From Actinacidiphila glaucinigra (GTDB lineage: Bacteria > Actinomycetota > Actinomycetes > Streptomycetales > Streptomycetaceae), in assembly GCF_900188405.1 (NCBI RefSeq), contig NZ_FZOF01000016.1, positions 62,001 through 126,000 on the forward strand: a stretch of DNA of 64,000 nucleotides, given 5' to 3'. Positions 36,519 through 47,300 of this stretch are shown piece after piece (the stretch's first letter is position 1; the number at the start of each line of letters is the position of its first letter). The notes beneath the pieces are model-generated. The model saw only the letters and a list, made by a program, of their open reading frames with translations, ran no database searches and was not told the origin of the DNA. The translations under genes and the position numbers were made by a program.

Positions 36519-37982
36519 ATGCTGCAGCCCACCGACGAACAGATCGCGGCCGCCGACGCTTTCGCCACCGGGGACCACCTGGTGATCCAGGCCGGAGCCG
36601 GCACCGGAAAGACCACCACCCTCACCCAGCTCGCTGCCGGCACCTCCCGACGCGGCCTGTACGTCGCGTTCAACCGGGCCATCGCCCAGGACGCCGTCGG
36701 CCGCTTCCCCGGCACGGTGCTGTGCAAGACCGCCCACTCCCTGGCCTACGCCGCCATCGGCCACCGCTACCAGGCCCGCCTGAACGGACCCCGCCTTCCC
36801 GGCCGCCACACCGCCGACGCGCTTGGCATCACCAAGCCCATGCGCATCGGCGACCGAACCGTGTATCCGCCCACGCTGACCTCCACAGCGCAGCGCACCG
36901 TGACCCGCTTCTGCCATTCCGCCGACCCGGTCATCGACCGCCACCACGTGCCCCCGCTGCGCGGCCTGGACACCGAGGACCTGCACGCCGAGCTCGCCTG
37001 CCGCATCCTGCCTTACGCCCGCGCCGCCTGGGCCGACCTGCAGCACCCCGACACCGGCGCGGTCCGCTTCGAACACGACCACTACCTGAAGCTCTGGGCC
37101 TTGTCCGACCCGAAACTGCGCACCGACTTCGTGCTCCTGGACGAGGCCCAGGACACCAACCCCGTCCTCGAGCAGGTCCTGATGGCCCAGCGCGGCCACG
37201 CCCAGCTGGTCATGGTCGGCGACTCCGCGCAGGCCATCTATGGCTGGCGCGGCGCCAAGGACGTCATGACCGGCTTCGACGGCACCGCCCTGTCCCTGAC
37301 CCGGTCCTTCCGGTTCGGCCCCCTGCTGGCTTTGGAGGCCAACCGGTGGCTGACGATCGCCAATGCTCCGATCCGCCTGGAAGGCAGCCGGTCGATCGCC
37401 ACCGATGTCGGTAAGGTGACGCAGCCGGACGCGGTGCTGTGCCGCAGCAACATCGGCGCCATGGCACAGATTTTCCGCTTCCTCGCTCTCGGCCGCAGGG
37501 TCGCGCTGGCCGGGGGAGGAGCGGCCCTTCGTGCTCTGGCGCTGGCCGCCCGGGACCTGCAGGACGGACGCCGGACCTCCCACCCCGAGTTGGTGCTGTT
37601 CAGCTCCTGGGGTCAGTTGCAGGACTACGCCGAACACGATCCCGCCGGCAGTGACCTGCAGCCCCTGGTCGACCTCGTCGACTTTCACGGCACGGACGCC
37701 GTCCTAGCCGCGGTCAACCGCCTCGACCAGGAAGAGAACGCGCAGGTGACGGTGTCCACCGCGCACAAAGCCAAGGGCCGCGAATGGCCCCAGGTCGAGA
37801 TCGCAGACGACTTCCACCCACCCAGGGACAGCGACGAACAAGACGAGCACGGGAACCCGCTGCCCGGGCCGATCGACGACGCCGACGCCCGCCTCGCCTA
37901 CGTTGCCGTCACCCGCGCCCGCACCCGCCTCGACCTCGGCGGGCTGACCTGGATCAACGACCACCCCGACGGAAACCCGTAG
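36519..37982 (+). CDS. UvrD/PcrA-like SF1 DNA helicase (487 aa)
   Basis: A compact SF1A helicase. It shows the Q-motif-like start, Walker A QAGAGTGKTTTL (Lys31), Walker B LLDEAQDTN (near 208), GDSAQAIYGWRGA (motif III), SFRFG, VSTAHKAKGREWPQV and the final AYVAVTRAR (motif VI). It is shorter than UvrD (about 720 aa) and lacks most of the 1B/2B subdomains, so it is more like plasmid or phage helicases. ATG 36519 was selected. It follows the DnaB-like gene by 51 bases, suggesting a replication module. Confidence 0.9.
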   Translation: MLQPTDEQIAAADAFATGDHLVIQAGAGTGKTTTLTQLAAGTSRRGLYVAFNRAIAQDAVGRFPGTVLCKTAHSLAYAAIGHRYQARLNGPRLPGRHTADALGITKPMRIGDRTVYPPTLTSTAQRTVTRFCHSADPVIDRHHVPPLRGLDTEDLHAELACRILPYARAAWADLQHPDTGAVRFEHDHYLKLWALSDPKLRTDFVLLDEAQDTNPVLEQVLMAQRGHAQLVMVGDSAQAIYGWRGAKDVMTGFDGTALSLTRSFRFGPLLALEANRWLTIANAPIRLEGSRSIATDVGKVTQPDAVLCRSNIGAMAQIFRFLALGRRVALAGGGAALRALALAARDLQDGRRTSHPELVLFSSWGQLQDYAEHDPAGSDLQPLVDLVDFHGTDAVLAAVNRLDQEENAQVTVSTAHKAKGREWPQVEIADDFHPPRDSDEQDEHGNPLPGPIDDADARLAYVAVTRARTRLDLGGLTWINDHPDGNP

Positions 37983-38172
37983 TGCAGTGCGACGGGTGGT
38001 GAAGAGCGGTCCGCCACGGGGATGGCAAATGCGAGGGGGCTGCCTTTCAGCATTGCGGCTCGCATTGCGCCGGCAGCCCCCGGGACGTCCGGCGCCGTCG
38101 CGTGGTGCGGTGGGCTAGACGAGTCTGTCCGAATGGCTGCGGGCATGAAGGGAGGGTGTTCAAGATCCGTTT

Positions 38173-38640
38173 GTGACGACAGAACTGAACACCCTCGTGA
38201 CCACACTGTACGTGAAGATCGACGATGAGTGGGCCGGGATCGCGCGTCTGCCGGGACGTCCGCCGAAGCTCAGTCACTCGGAGTCGTTGTGTCTGGCGGT
38301 CAGGCAGGCACTGCTGGGCTTTCACAGCGAGGCCCGCTGGCTGCGGCACCTGCGCGCGCACCACCGACACCTGTTTCCGTACATCCCGCAGGACTCCGGC
38401 TATAACAAGCGGCTGCGGGCAGCGCTGCCGCAGGTCAAGCGGGTGATCCGGACGCTGGCGAGGGATACGGACTTCTGGCACGACACCGTGCGGGTCGCCG
38501 ACTCCACTCCGGTGCCGTGCGGGATGTCCCGTCCCACGGTCAGCCGGTCGAAGCTGGCGGGCTGGGCGAACTACGGCTACTGCGCGTCGCATTCACGGTT
38601 CTTCTGGGGGCTGCGGCTGAACGATGGCAAGGCTTCACCA
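38173..38640 (+). pseudogene. Truncated IS982-family transposase
   Basis: The first 155 residues resemble the IS982 transposase N-terminus: helical DNA-binding part (SHSESLCLAVRQALLGFHSE), catalytic start VADSTPVPCGMSRPTVSRSK and WANYGYCASHSRFFWGLRLN. After that the match ends abruptly, and the frame continues into sequence opposite the GIY-YIG gene. The later catalytic Asp and Glu are missing, so the gene is not functional. The start GTG 38173 is intact. The right end of the element has been deleted. Confidence 0.8.
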
Positions 38641-38705
38641 CGGTGTCCGACACCATCCCCGGCGCCCGTTGGGCCGTCGACAACTGACGGGCTGGGGACT
38701 GTTGT

Positions 38706-39242
38706 TCACGGGGCGCTGTTCGTGTCCGTTTCCGGAATCTTTCGGGCGTTGTTCCTGAGGTTGGCGAAAGGCAGAACTCCTCCGTGGAGTTCTTTGAATT
38801 CATCGATCAGGTCCTGCTCGGCCTCACCGGCGTCGTCCTCGGTCGTCGGCCGCCAGGCGACGAGCAGTGCGTCCGAGTCGACCAGCTGCCAGATGTAGCG
38901 GCCGCCCCAATGGCCGGCCAGCAGACCGGTGCCATGGCGGCGGTAATCGGCAAGCCGCTGATTCAGTCCGTCCTGGCCCGCGGCCTTGCCGATGTACACG
39001 ACCGTTGCCCCATCCACCCAGGCATCGCCGAGCTTGTCGGCCGTCACGGACGGGTCGCGGCCTTTGAGGTGCCCGGCAGGGCTGGTGGGGAGGAAGGACG
39101 GGGGCGCGGTGTCGGTGCGGAGCACCACGTAGATTCCGTGCCCGGTAGGGACGTTGCTGTCGGGCAGTTCACGGAACGGCACGAAGCCGCGGAAGCCGCG
39201 CTCGGTCAGGGTCTTCTGCGTCAACTCTGGTGTCCGGCTCAT
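38706..39242 (-). CDS. GIY-YIG nuclease-domain protein (178 aa)
   Basis: A single-domain GIY-YIG protein. The signature is GHGIYVVLR (about residue 32) and, after an insertion of about 45 residues, VVYIGKA. Next come the Arg-containing helix [10 protein letters not shown] and a C-terminal acidic helix with [27 protein letters not shown], likely supplying the metal-binding Glu and final Asn. ATG 39242 was selected; ATG 39251 is a close alternative. It is convergent with the truncated IS982 gene. GIY-YIG domains act in repair, recombination or restriction. The exact role is unknown. Confidence 0.8.
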   Translation of the reverse strand: MSRTPELTQKTLTERGFRGFVPFRELPDSNVPTGHGIYVVLRTDTAPPSFLPTSPAGHLKGRDPSVTADKLGDAWVDGATVVYIGKAAGQDGLNQRLADYRRHGTGLLAGHWGGRYIWQLVDSDALLVAWRPTTEDDAGEAEQDLIDEFKELHGGVLPFANLRNNARKIPETDTNSAP

Positions 39243-39815
39243 GCCCGGCATCGTGCCAGGCGCATCTGACAGTCCTCGGTCGGAGAGTGTGGAGATCACA
39301 GTCACAGAGGAGGTAGCCCTCCGCATCGGCACCGCCGCTCGTGGGTGGAGATGGACATGTGGCCCTGGCCGACGTCATTGCCGGACCGCGGCATCATCTC
39401 GGTCAGGCCCGTCCTCGTCCGGGGAACCGGTCACGGCACAACACCTCGTCGAAGGCTGGGCACCACTGCCCGGGCACGGCGGCGGCTTCCTCGACGGCCT
39501 CGCGCCGTTTGCGGACCGGCCCAAACTGCGCGTCGGCCACGACGGCCTGGTGGGCAGGGCTCATAGACGAATTGCGAGACCTTTTGGCCGTGGGTAGCCG
39601 CGCTGGTCCCTACCTCGCGTGTCTGGGGAGGAGTTGCCCATGAACTGGCAGTTGCGAGTGAGGGGCCTTGGATCAAGCCCAGGACACCCTATGTACATGT
39701 CGGGCCGTAGTATCCGTCTCCCGGGCGATTCGTGGCGATGGACTGGATACTCGTCCGTCGCGCTGGATGGTGGGCAGCCCTCTGGTCCGGACAGCGGACG
39801 ACTCCCGTAATGCCT
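39243..39815. other. 573-bp intergenic stretch, nothing recognised
   Basis: This lies between the GIY-YIG gene start and the HTH-methylase stop. Frames are open but not protein-like. It marks the boundary between the mobile-element region and the defence island and may contain decayed DNA. Confidence 0.45.
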
Positions 39816-41801
39816 TCAGGCGATCAGCCCACCCGCTGCGAGTCGATCGCTCACATCGTTCACCAATCCCTTGCCCAGGGCATCAGTCTTCGTGAGGAGC
39901 GCCTCGAATGCCATGAGGCGCCGGAAGGTATCGGCATAGGCCGTCTGTTCCTCCAGGGGAAGTTGGAGCACCTGGAGGCGCCTGATGTCGACCCGGGAGG
40001 AACTCGAGGCGTGCGTGCCTGCCTGGCGTCCGTTGGCCGGAGCACGCAGACAGCCGGCGAGGAAGTGGGCGTCCAGTTTCTCCGGGTCCACTCGCAGGGT
40101 GTAGAGCTGGGCGCCCAGGGCCACCGGCGGCCCCTCGTGCACCCAGGCTTTGAAGGCCCGAACCACTCCTGCGACCACGACGTCACCCTCCTCGGCGACG
40201 GCTTGTGCCGAGTTTGCGGGGAGCACTCCGCTGGGACGGCCGTCCATCAACAGATCGGCGACCGTGAGAAGGGGGATGGTGGGATCGCGACGAGACTCCA
40301 TGGTTTCCAGGGAGTGTTGTCCGGCACGCAGAGTGAGGGCGCCAGCCTTGACCAGGTCCCCCACAGCGGCCGTGGTTTGCAGTACCTCGGTCTCGAAATC
40401 AAGTTTGGACAGATGTTGCGCGTGGCCGGCCAGGTCGGCCAATGATTCCGCCAACTCTTGCCACGACGCTGCGAGTTCAACGCCGGAAGGTTCAGTGCTC
40501 GATGCGGTGTAGCGACCCGGAGTGACGTCTACCTCGTCGTCGAGAAGATCCAGAAGCGGGATGCGAACGGCGCTTTCCGGTGGATCGTCGTCCGGGCGGT
40601 CGAGGGTTTCGAGGGCGGAGAGGACGAAGCAGTCGAGAGCGTCCCAGTTCGGTCCCGGTTCGCGTGAGCCCGGTCTTGCGAAGCGTGTGGCATCTACCAG
40701 TAGGACGTCCTGGTAGGTCGGGCCGGGGGCAGAGCTGTCCGGGGCGGCTCTGAGAACCCACAACTGAAGTGACACGCTGTGCGGTTGTGCGCTGCCGGGC
40801 GGCAAAGCGACGACCGCTCGAAGTGCGCCCGTACGCAGCAGGGAACCTCGGATGCGGCGGCCCGCCTTGCGGGACGCAACAGCGGGTGGAAGGACGATGA
40901 CGGCCACTCCGCCGGGTTTGAGGTGGGAGAGCAGGTGCTGCACCCAGGCCAGTTCCGGCTCGGTCCTAGGCGGTAGACCGTGAGCCCAGCGCTGGTCGGT
41001 GGCGAGTTCTTCGTAGCCCCAGTCGCGTTCGTTGAACGGTGGGTTGCAGAGCGCGATGTCGGCACGAGCCCCGGCGAAGGGGTCTTCGCGCAGTGCGTCG
41101 GCTGTAGCGATCTCGGAACGGACCTGTCGGTCCTCCGTGATGAATCCGAGTCGTGCGGAAGCCAGAGCGGCGAGTGCCGGATCCTGCTCACACGCCAGTA
41201 CCGCCAGGTCTGAGCCGTCGTATTCTTGCGCAGCCGCGGCAGGTAGATGTCCGGTTCCGCAGGCCGGATCGAAGACGGTCAATCCCCCTTCAGCTTCGCC
41301 GAGACGGGAGGCGAGGGCGATCCGGGCCATCAGCGCGGCAAGTCTTGGAGGCGTGGTACTGAGCTGCCGCACGTGTGTTTCGAGCCATCGCTGCAGGAGG
41401 AATTCAAAGGTTTCGCGTGGTCCCTCGCTGCGGCCCAGTCGCGCCGCTTCATCCGCCAGGTCCCTTGCTTCCGCGGAGAGCTCGAACGCTGCGGCCCGAG
41501 CGTGAGGAGAACGCATTCGCCGGGCCGCCTCGGCAACGGCCAAGCCTGACTCGTCCCTGCTGCCGAGGGCCTCGAACCGGGGCCAGAGGAACTCGCGACC
41601 ACCGTTGTCCTTGAGCTTGCCGTTGTCGCGTAGCCACAGCTCGACCTCCCCCAGTGAGAACTGGGGGCTGACGTCGGTGCCACCAATACGAGTGGGGAAC
41701 GAGTCGTGACGGCGGCGCCAGTTGCTCACTGCCGCGCGCCCCACGCCGGCGATCCGGGCGATCTCGGCCAAGCTGACGGGTACGGCGCTGGGTGCACTCA
41801 T
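39816..41801 (-). CDS. HTH-fused N6-adenine DNA methylase (661 aa)
   Basis: It resembles the methylation/specificity parts of type I-like systems. A MerR/excisionase-like HTH is at residues about 10-60 (SLAEIARIAGVGRAAVSNWRR). A helical region follows, then the SAM motif TVFDPACGTGHLP (about 175-187) and the N6-adenine catalytic motif IALCNPPFNE (NPPF at 253-256). The C-terminal third (about 420-661) resembles an S-subunit-like target-recognition part ending in VDIRRLQVLQLPLEEQ. ATG 41801 is preceded by GGAGACC. It is divergent from two Ser/Thr kinases and shares their promoter region. No restriction subunit adjoins it. Confidence 0.85.
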   Translation of the reverse strand: MSAPSAVPVSLAEIARIAGVGRAAVSNWRRRHDSFPTRIGGTDVSPQFSLGEVELWLRDNGKLKDNGGREFLWPRFEALGSRDESGLAVAEAARRMRSPHARAAAFELSAEARDLADEAARLGRSEGPRETFEFLLQRWLETHVRQLSTTPPRLAALMARIALASRLGEAEGGLTVFDPACGTGHLPAAAAQEYDGSDLAVLACEQDPALAALASARLGFITEDRQVRSEIATADALREDPFAGARADIALCNPPFNERDWGYEELATDQRWAHGLPPRTEPELAWVQHLLSHLKPGGVAVIVLPPAVASRKAGRRIRGSLLRTGALRAVVALPPGSAQPHSVSLQLWVLRAAPDSSAPGPTYQDVLLVDATRFARPGSREPGPNWDALDCFVLSALETLDRPDDDPPESAVRIPLLDLLDDEVDVTPGRYTASSTEPSGVELAASWQELAESLADLAGHAQHLSKLDFETEVLQTTAAVGDLVKAGALTLRAGQHSLETMESRRDPTIPLLTVADLLMDGRPSGVLPANSAQAVAEEGDVVVAGVVRAFKAWVHEGPPVALGAQLYTLRVDPEKLDAHFLAGCLRAPANGRQAGTHASSSSRVDIRRLQVLQLPLEEQTAYADTFRRLMAFEALLTKTDALGKGLVNDVSDRLAAGGLIA

Positions 41802-41885
41802 CGAAAGGTCTCCGAGGGGCTTGGCCGGCTGAGCTGGTCGGCGTCCCAGCGGCCGTGTTGCATGGAAGGGTACTACGCTTATTGA

Positions 41886-41910
41886 CTCTGTTCACAGCGA
41901 AAAACTGTGA
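41886..41910. promoter_or_regulatory. Shared divergent promoter/operator with GTTCAC core and palindrome
   Basis: The 143-bp space between the HTH-methylase and kinase genes carries TTGAC followed nine bases later by GTTCAC (within CTCTGTTCACAGC, 41886-41898). It also has an inverted repeat TCACAG (41892-41897) / CTGTGA (41905-41910) around AT-rich bases. The same 13-base motif recurs at 44274-44286. This region is much less GC-rich than the genes. Role as operator is inferred. Confidence 0.55.
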
Positions 41911-41944
41911 GTCGGCTGTGTGGGAAGTGTAGAGGGTGGGAGAA

Positions 41945-42880
41945 ATGCAGAGATTCAAGCCGGGAATGGTGCTTCGCGACCGCTACCAGCTGAAGTCCGT
42001 CCTCGGCCGAGGAGTGATGGGGCAGGTGTGGCAGGGCCGTGACCTGTATCTGGACCGGCCGGTGGCGGTGAAGACCATTGCCGCGGAACTGCTGGCCGTC
42101 CCCCGGAGCCGCGATGAGGCACTGGCTCGTTTCAAAAGAGAGGCACAGGCCGCGGCGCGCCTCGGCCATCCCAACATCACCACGGTTTTCGATGCCTCGA
42201 TCACGGACGACACCTGTTGTCTGGTGATGGAGCTGATCGAGGGCACCACTCTGGAGCACCTTTTCGATCAACATGAGGACGGACGATTCGACGTGCCCTC
42301 GGCCGCCGCGGTCGCCGCCCAGCTGTGCTCCGGACTGTCCGCTGCCCACGCCGCCGGCTTGGTGCACCGTGACCTCAAGACGCAGAACGTCATGGTCCGA
42401 CGGGACGGAGTCGTGAAGATCCTGGACTTCGGACTGGTGAAACTGCTCGCCGATACCGATCCACGCCTGACCATGACAGGCGAAGGCATCGGCAACATCC
42501 TCTGCGCGTCGCCAGAACTGCTGTCCGGCGGGAACGAGCTCGACGGCCGCAGCGATCTCTACGCGGTGGGCTGCCTGCTGCACCACATGCTCACAGGTGA
42601 GACGCCTTTCGCCAGCGACCAGCCGGCGCTCCTGGCCTCCCACCATCTGAGTTCGCCCCCGCCCGCCATCTCCGACTCTGACATCCCCGACGACCTTCGG
42701 GAGCTGGTGACGGCTCTGCTCGCGAAGCATCCGGACGACCGTCCCTCTTCGGCAGTCGAGGTCTACGCGACTCTCGCTCGCTACCTGCCGGACCCGAACC
42801 CGGTGCTGGCCACCCGTCGCGCGCGGCCCGAGGATCCCCGCCGCCCATTTCTGGTTCCGCAAGGGCCGTGGCCGGTGTGA
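41945..42880 (+). CDS. Hanks-type Ser/Thr protein kinase 1 (311 aa)
   Basis: A complete cytoplasmic kinase domain: glycine loop GRGVMG (21-26), Lys43 in VAVKTI, HRDLKTQN (Asp143, Asn148), DFG (161-163), the APE-like segment CASPELLSGG and a final R in DDRPSS. No transmembrane helix or sensor domain follows, unlike PknB-type kinases. ATG 41945 is preferred to GTG 41936 because GGGTGGGAG precedes it. A second kinase follows 98 bases later. Substrates are unknown; nearby DNA methylases and helicases are candidates. Confidence 0.92.
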   Translation: MQRFKPGMVLRDRYQLKSVLGRGVMGQVWQGRDLYLDRPVAVKTIAAELLAVPRSRDEALARFKREAQAAARLGHPNITTVFDASITDDTCCLVMELIEGTTLEHLFDQHEDGRFDVPSAAAVAAQLCSGLSAAHAAGLVHRDLKTQNVMVRRDGVVKILDFGLVKLLADTDPRLTMTGEGIGNILCASPELLSGGNELDGRSDLYAVGCLLHHMLTGETPFASDQPALLASHHLSSPPPAISDSDIPDDLRELVTALLAKHPDDRPSSAVEVYATLARYLPDPNPVLATRRARPEDPRRPFLVPQGPWPV

Positions 42881-42978
42881 ACGGTGAGAGGATGGGTTCA
42901 GCCGACCGGGTGCGCCGCGCCGCCCCGGTCGCAGGGGTGTGACAGGCGCCACCGGCGCCGGGACTGGGGACGGGCGCA

Positions 42979-44241
42979 ATGCGGCGAAGCCTTCGGCAGT
43001 ACGAGCTGACGCGCGAGCTGGGCCGGGGCGGCATGGGAGTCGTCTGGGCGGCGTACGACCGCGACCGTGGCCGTGAAGTCGCTGTCAAGCTTCTCGCTCC
43101 CCGCGGCCTTGGCGCTGAACTCAGCACGCTGGAGCGCCGGTTCCTGCGTGAGGCGCACCTCACCAGTCGGCTGGAACACCCGGGCATCCCCGCCGTCCAC
43201 GATCATGGCAGCCACGAGGGCGAGCTTTACCTGGTCATGGATCTTGTCCGGGGTCGTGGCCTCGATGCCGCGCTCGAGAGCGATGGCCCGCTGCCCGTCG
43301 AACGAGCCGCGGACGTTGCCCGGCGGGCTGCCGAGGTGCTCGCCTACGCCCACGGGCAGAATGTCGTACACCGCGACCTGAAGCCGTCGAACCTGATGAT
43401 CACCCCGAACGGCGAGATCAAGGTCCTCGACTTCGGCGTTGCCGCGGCCCTGGAGCCCCAGCCCGGCGAGACCCGCTTCACCGCTGCCAACGCCACCCCC
43501 GGCACGGTCGTCTATATGGCGCCCGAGCAGGCAGTGGGAAAGGCCGTCGCCGCCAGCGACCTCTACTCGCTGGGGTGCGTCCTGTATGAGCTTCTCACCG
43601 GCGTTCCGCCTTTCAGCGGTGGCAGCCCCTTCATGCTGTACCACCAGCACGCGCACGAACCCGTGCCTCCACTGGCCGACCGCCGCTCCGGTGTTCCGAT
43701 CGGGCTGAGGGCATTGGTGGCGGGGCTTCTGGAGAAGAAGCCCGAGGACCGGCCCGCCTCCGCGGCGGAGGTGGCCGCCCTGCTCGCCCCCTGGATCCCG
43801 CAGCAGGGTCCGGGACCCGCGGCGGCGCCCGCGCATCCACGTCTGACCGAGATCGCCGCCGTTCGCCGGTCAGGACGCCCCGCCCGAGCCCTGGAGGAAT
43901 ATCGCGACCTCATGGACGTTCCCGGCCTCGGGCACGCCGACCTTCTCGCCGCCAGAGCCGGATCCGCCCTCTGCGCCGGCGCGCTCGGCCGCACGCGCGA
44001 GGCTTTGGACGAGCTGAAGTCGGTCCTCGCCGAACAGCGCAGCTTTCTCGGATCGGGTGACACGGCGGTGCTGGACACGCGGTATGAGATCGGTGTGCTC
44101 CTGGTGCGCACGGGAGAGCGGCTCGCTGCCGAGGAACTGCTGCGGCGCCTGGCAGACGAGGAGGAGAGGGTCCTGCCGGTGGCCGATGCCCGGCGCGGAC
44201 GCAGTCGAGCCCTACTGGACCGGCTGCGGCGGATGGCCTGA
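42979..44241 (+). CDS. Hanks-type Ser/Thr protein kinase 2 with helical C-terminus (420 aa)
   Basis: Glycine loop GRGGMG (15-20), Lys37 in VAVKLL, HRDLKPSNLM (Asp133), DFG (151-153) and MAPEQA with DLYSLGCVLYELLTG. The kinase domain ends near residue 270. The remaining 150 residues are helical and TPR-like (EIAAVRRSGRPARALEEYRDL, then GALGRTREALDELKSVL). No membrane helix is present. The activation segment and all catalytic residues are kept. It lies between kinase 1 and DrmD in the same direction. Confidence 0.92.
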   Translation: MRRSLRQYELTRELGRGGMGVVWAAYDRDRGREVAVKLLAPRGLGAELSTLERRFLREAHLTSRLEHPGIPAVHDHGSHEGELYLVMDLVRGRGLDAALESDGPLPVERAADVARRAAEVLAYAHGQNVVHRDLKPSNLMITPNGEIKVLDFGVAAALEPQPGETRFTAANATPGTVVYMAPEQAVGKAVAASDLYSLGCVLYELLTGVPPFSGGSPFMLYHQHAHEPVPPLADRRSGVPIGLRALVAGLLEKKPEDRPASAAEVAALLAPWIPQQGPGPAAAPAHPRLTEIAAVRRSGRPARALEEYRDLMDVPGLGHADLLAARAGSALCAGALGRTREALDELKSVLAEQRSFLGSGDTAVLDTRYEIGVLLVRTGERLAAEELLRRLADEEERVLPVADARRGRSRALLDRLRRMA

Positions 44242-44273
44242 GTCCTTCTCCGCACCGACCATGGTTTTGTAAT

Positions 44274-44286
44274 CTCTGTTCACAGC
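44274..44286 (+). promoter_or_regulatory. CTCTGTTCACAGC motif upstream of drmD
   Basis: These 13 bases are identical to those at 41886-41898. They lie 95 bases before the drmD start in a locally AT-richer stretch. This suggests that the methylase/kinase genes and the drmD-drmMI pair answer to the same factor. The identity is seen; regulation is inferred. Confidence 0.5.
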
Positions 44287-44380
44287 AAATTGTTCGTGTT
44301 ACGCTGCGATCGCTCCGTTTCGGTGGGGAGACAGGACACTGTCTACGGACGGCAGCAGAGACACCGAGGGGACAGCGCCC

Positions 44381-47300
44381 ATGACGCCAGCAGCTCAGCG
44401 CGAGACCGAGCGCACCGAGGCGGGACAGCTCCCCGAGGAGGGCAACCTCGTCGAGGTGCGCGGCCAGTCCTGGGTGGTCTCCCGCGTCGAGCCGTCACCC
44501 GCCGCCGACGGAGACGACGAGCGCAGGCCCGCCACCCTCGTCCACCTCCAGTCCGTCGCCGACGGACGCTTCGGCGACACCCTCTCCGTCATCTGGGAGG
44601 TCGAGCCCGGCCGCCGTGTGCTGCCCGCCGGTTCCCTCCCCGACGCCTCCACCGGCTCCTACGACTCCCCGGGCCGCCTCGCCGCCTTCCTCGACGCCGT
44701 CCGCTGGTCCGCCGTCGCCTCCGCCGACGCCAAGACGCTCCAGGCCCCGTTCCGCTCCGGCGTCGCCGTCGAGCCGTACCAGCTGGAACCGGTCTCCCGA
44801 GCCGTCGGCGCGCCGCGCGTCAACCTGCTCCTGGCCGACGACGTCGGCCTCGGCAAGACCATCGAGGCCGGCCTCGTCGTCCAGGAACTGCTGCTGCGCG
44901 GCCGAGCCCGCCGCACCATGGTCGTCTGCCCCGCTGGCCTGACCCTGAAGTGGCGCGACGAGATGGCCGAGAAGTTCGGCCTGGAGTTCACCATCGTCGA
45001 CTCCGAGCACTGCGCCCGGCTGCGCCGCACCCACGGCACCGCCGCCAACCCCTTCCGCGTCCACCCGCTCACCATCGTCTCGCTGCCCTGGCTGCGCGGA
45101 CAGAAGGCACAGCGCCTCCTCGACGAGGTCATCGGCGCGCCCGAGGAGAGCTCCGACGGGGAGCACAAGCGCTTCTTCGACCTGCTGGTCCTCGACGAGG
45201 CCCACCACGTCGCGCCCGCCGCGCCCAAGCAGGTGTACGCCGTCGACTCCCAGCAGACCAAGCTGATCCGGCGCCTCGTCCCGCACTTCGAGCACCGGCT
45301 CTTCCTCTCCGCCACCCCGCACAACGGCTATCCCGAGTCCTACACCGCGCTCCTGGAGCTCATCGACGACCAGCGCTTCGCCCGCGGCGTGGACCCGGAC
45401 AAGGAAGCCCTCAAGGACACCGTCGTACGGCGCCTGAAGTCGACCGTCACCAACGCCGACGGCACGCCCCGCTTCCGCACCCGCAAGACCCTTGAGCTCT
45501 CCGTCGACTACACGCCGCAGGAGCGCGAGATCCACCAGCTGCTCGGATCGTTCGCCGAGCTGCGCCGTAAGAAGCTGACACCCACGGCTCGCGGCGGGCG
45601 CCGCGCCGCCGACCTGGTCACGCTGCTGCTGAAGAAGCGCCTCTTCTCCTCCCCGGCGGCCTTCCTCCACACCGTCCAGGTGTACCTCTCCCACCTGGAC
45701 GACACCGGCCCCGCGCGCGGCCGTGCGGCCGCGGCCGAGGTGCCCGAGTGGCTGGAGGAGTTCGCCGACCTCGTCGCGGACCTGGACGACACCGGCCTCG
45801 TCGACGCCGAGGACGACGCCCTGACCCGCTCCACCTCCCTCACCCCGGCCGAGGACGGTCAGGAACTCGACCTGCTGCAGGAGATGGAGCGCTGGGCCCT
45901 CACCCACGAGGCCGCGCCGGACTCCAAGGCCGATGCCCTGATCCGCACCCTCAAGGCGCTCTGCCGTCCCGACGGCAGGAACTGGACCAATGAGCGGGTC
46001 GTCATCTTCACCGAGTACCGCGACACCCAGGAGTGGCTGCACGACCTGCTCCAGCAGGAGGAACTCACCGACGGCGGCCGCGTCGAACGCCTCCACGGCG
46101 GACTGTCCGCCGAGGAACGCGAGCGCATCCGCCTCGGCTTCCAGGCCGAGCCGTCCCGCGTCGAGGGCAAGGTCCGCATCCTCCTCGCCACCGACGCCGC
46201 CGGCGAGGGCATCGACCTCCAGAACCACTGCCACCGCCTGATCAACTACGACATCCCGTTCAACCCCAACAAGCTCGAACAGCGCATCGGCCGCATCGAC
46301 CGCTGGGGCCAGAAGAACGACCCGGAGATCACCCACTTCATCGGCTCCGGCTGGCAGCAGGCCCAAGCCGGCTCCTACGAGGCCGACCTGGAGTTCCTCT
46401 CCCGCGTCGCCAAGAAGGTCGCCCGCATGGAGCACGACCTCGGCTCCGTCAACGCCGTCCTCGCAGACGCCGTCCAGCGCCGCATGACCGGCGACACGGC
46501 GCCCGTCGACATCGAGAACGCCAAGCCCAGGCCCATCAAGGGCCGTCGCACGGGCGGCGACGTGGCACCCGAGCAGAACGTCACCGCACAGACCAAGAGG
46601 CTCGCCGACCAGTACGAGGAGACCGTCGACTCCCTCGGCCTCACCCCGGCCAGCGTCAAGCGCGTCGTCGATACCGCCCTCGCGCTCGACCACCAGCCCG
46701 CGCTCCTCCCCTCCCTCCTCCGCGCGGAGGACTTCGAGCCGGGCGACCTCTTCGACGTGCAACCCCTGTCCGGCAGCTGGGAGCGAGCGACCCGGGGCCT
46801 GGCCCACAAGCTCCGCGAGGGCGAGCAGCGGCCGCTCACCTTCTCCCCGGCGGTCGCCGCGCAAGGCCGCGACGACGTGGTCCTCGCCCACCTCAAGCAC
46901 CCGCTCGTCGCCCTCTCCACGCGCCTGCTCACTGCCGCCGTGTGGAACGCCGACTCGGTCGGCCTCAACCGCGTCACCGCCGTCGTCTCCGACGACCCGG
47001 CCGTCACCACGACCCTGGTCTCCGCCTATGCGCGCTACGTCCTCGTCGGCACCGACGGCACCCGCCTCCACGAGGAAGTCCTGCACGCGGGCGGCTGGTT
47101 CGGCGACACCGGCCGCTTCCGCCGCTGGGAGTCGGTCGGTGAACAGGGCAGGGTCCTGTCCCGCGCCCTCACCGAGGGAAGCGAGGCCGCCCCGCACCTG
47201 CGCAAGGAGCTGACCGACGCCTGGCCGAAGCTCCGTGACCCGCTGTACCGGTCACTGAGGACGCGGGCCGACGAGCTCGGCCGCCAGCTGGAGAGCCGGC

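Noticed and set aside
20134-39242. Complete integrative conjugative element
   Set aside because: No integrase, tRNA attachment site or FtsK-like translocase was recognised in the window.
44495-47197. 900-residue open frame opposite drmD
   Set aside because: It is an antisense shadow of a C-ending-codon-rich gene. Low-complexity Gly/Val/Glu-rich translation, no domains.
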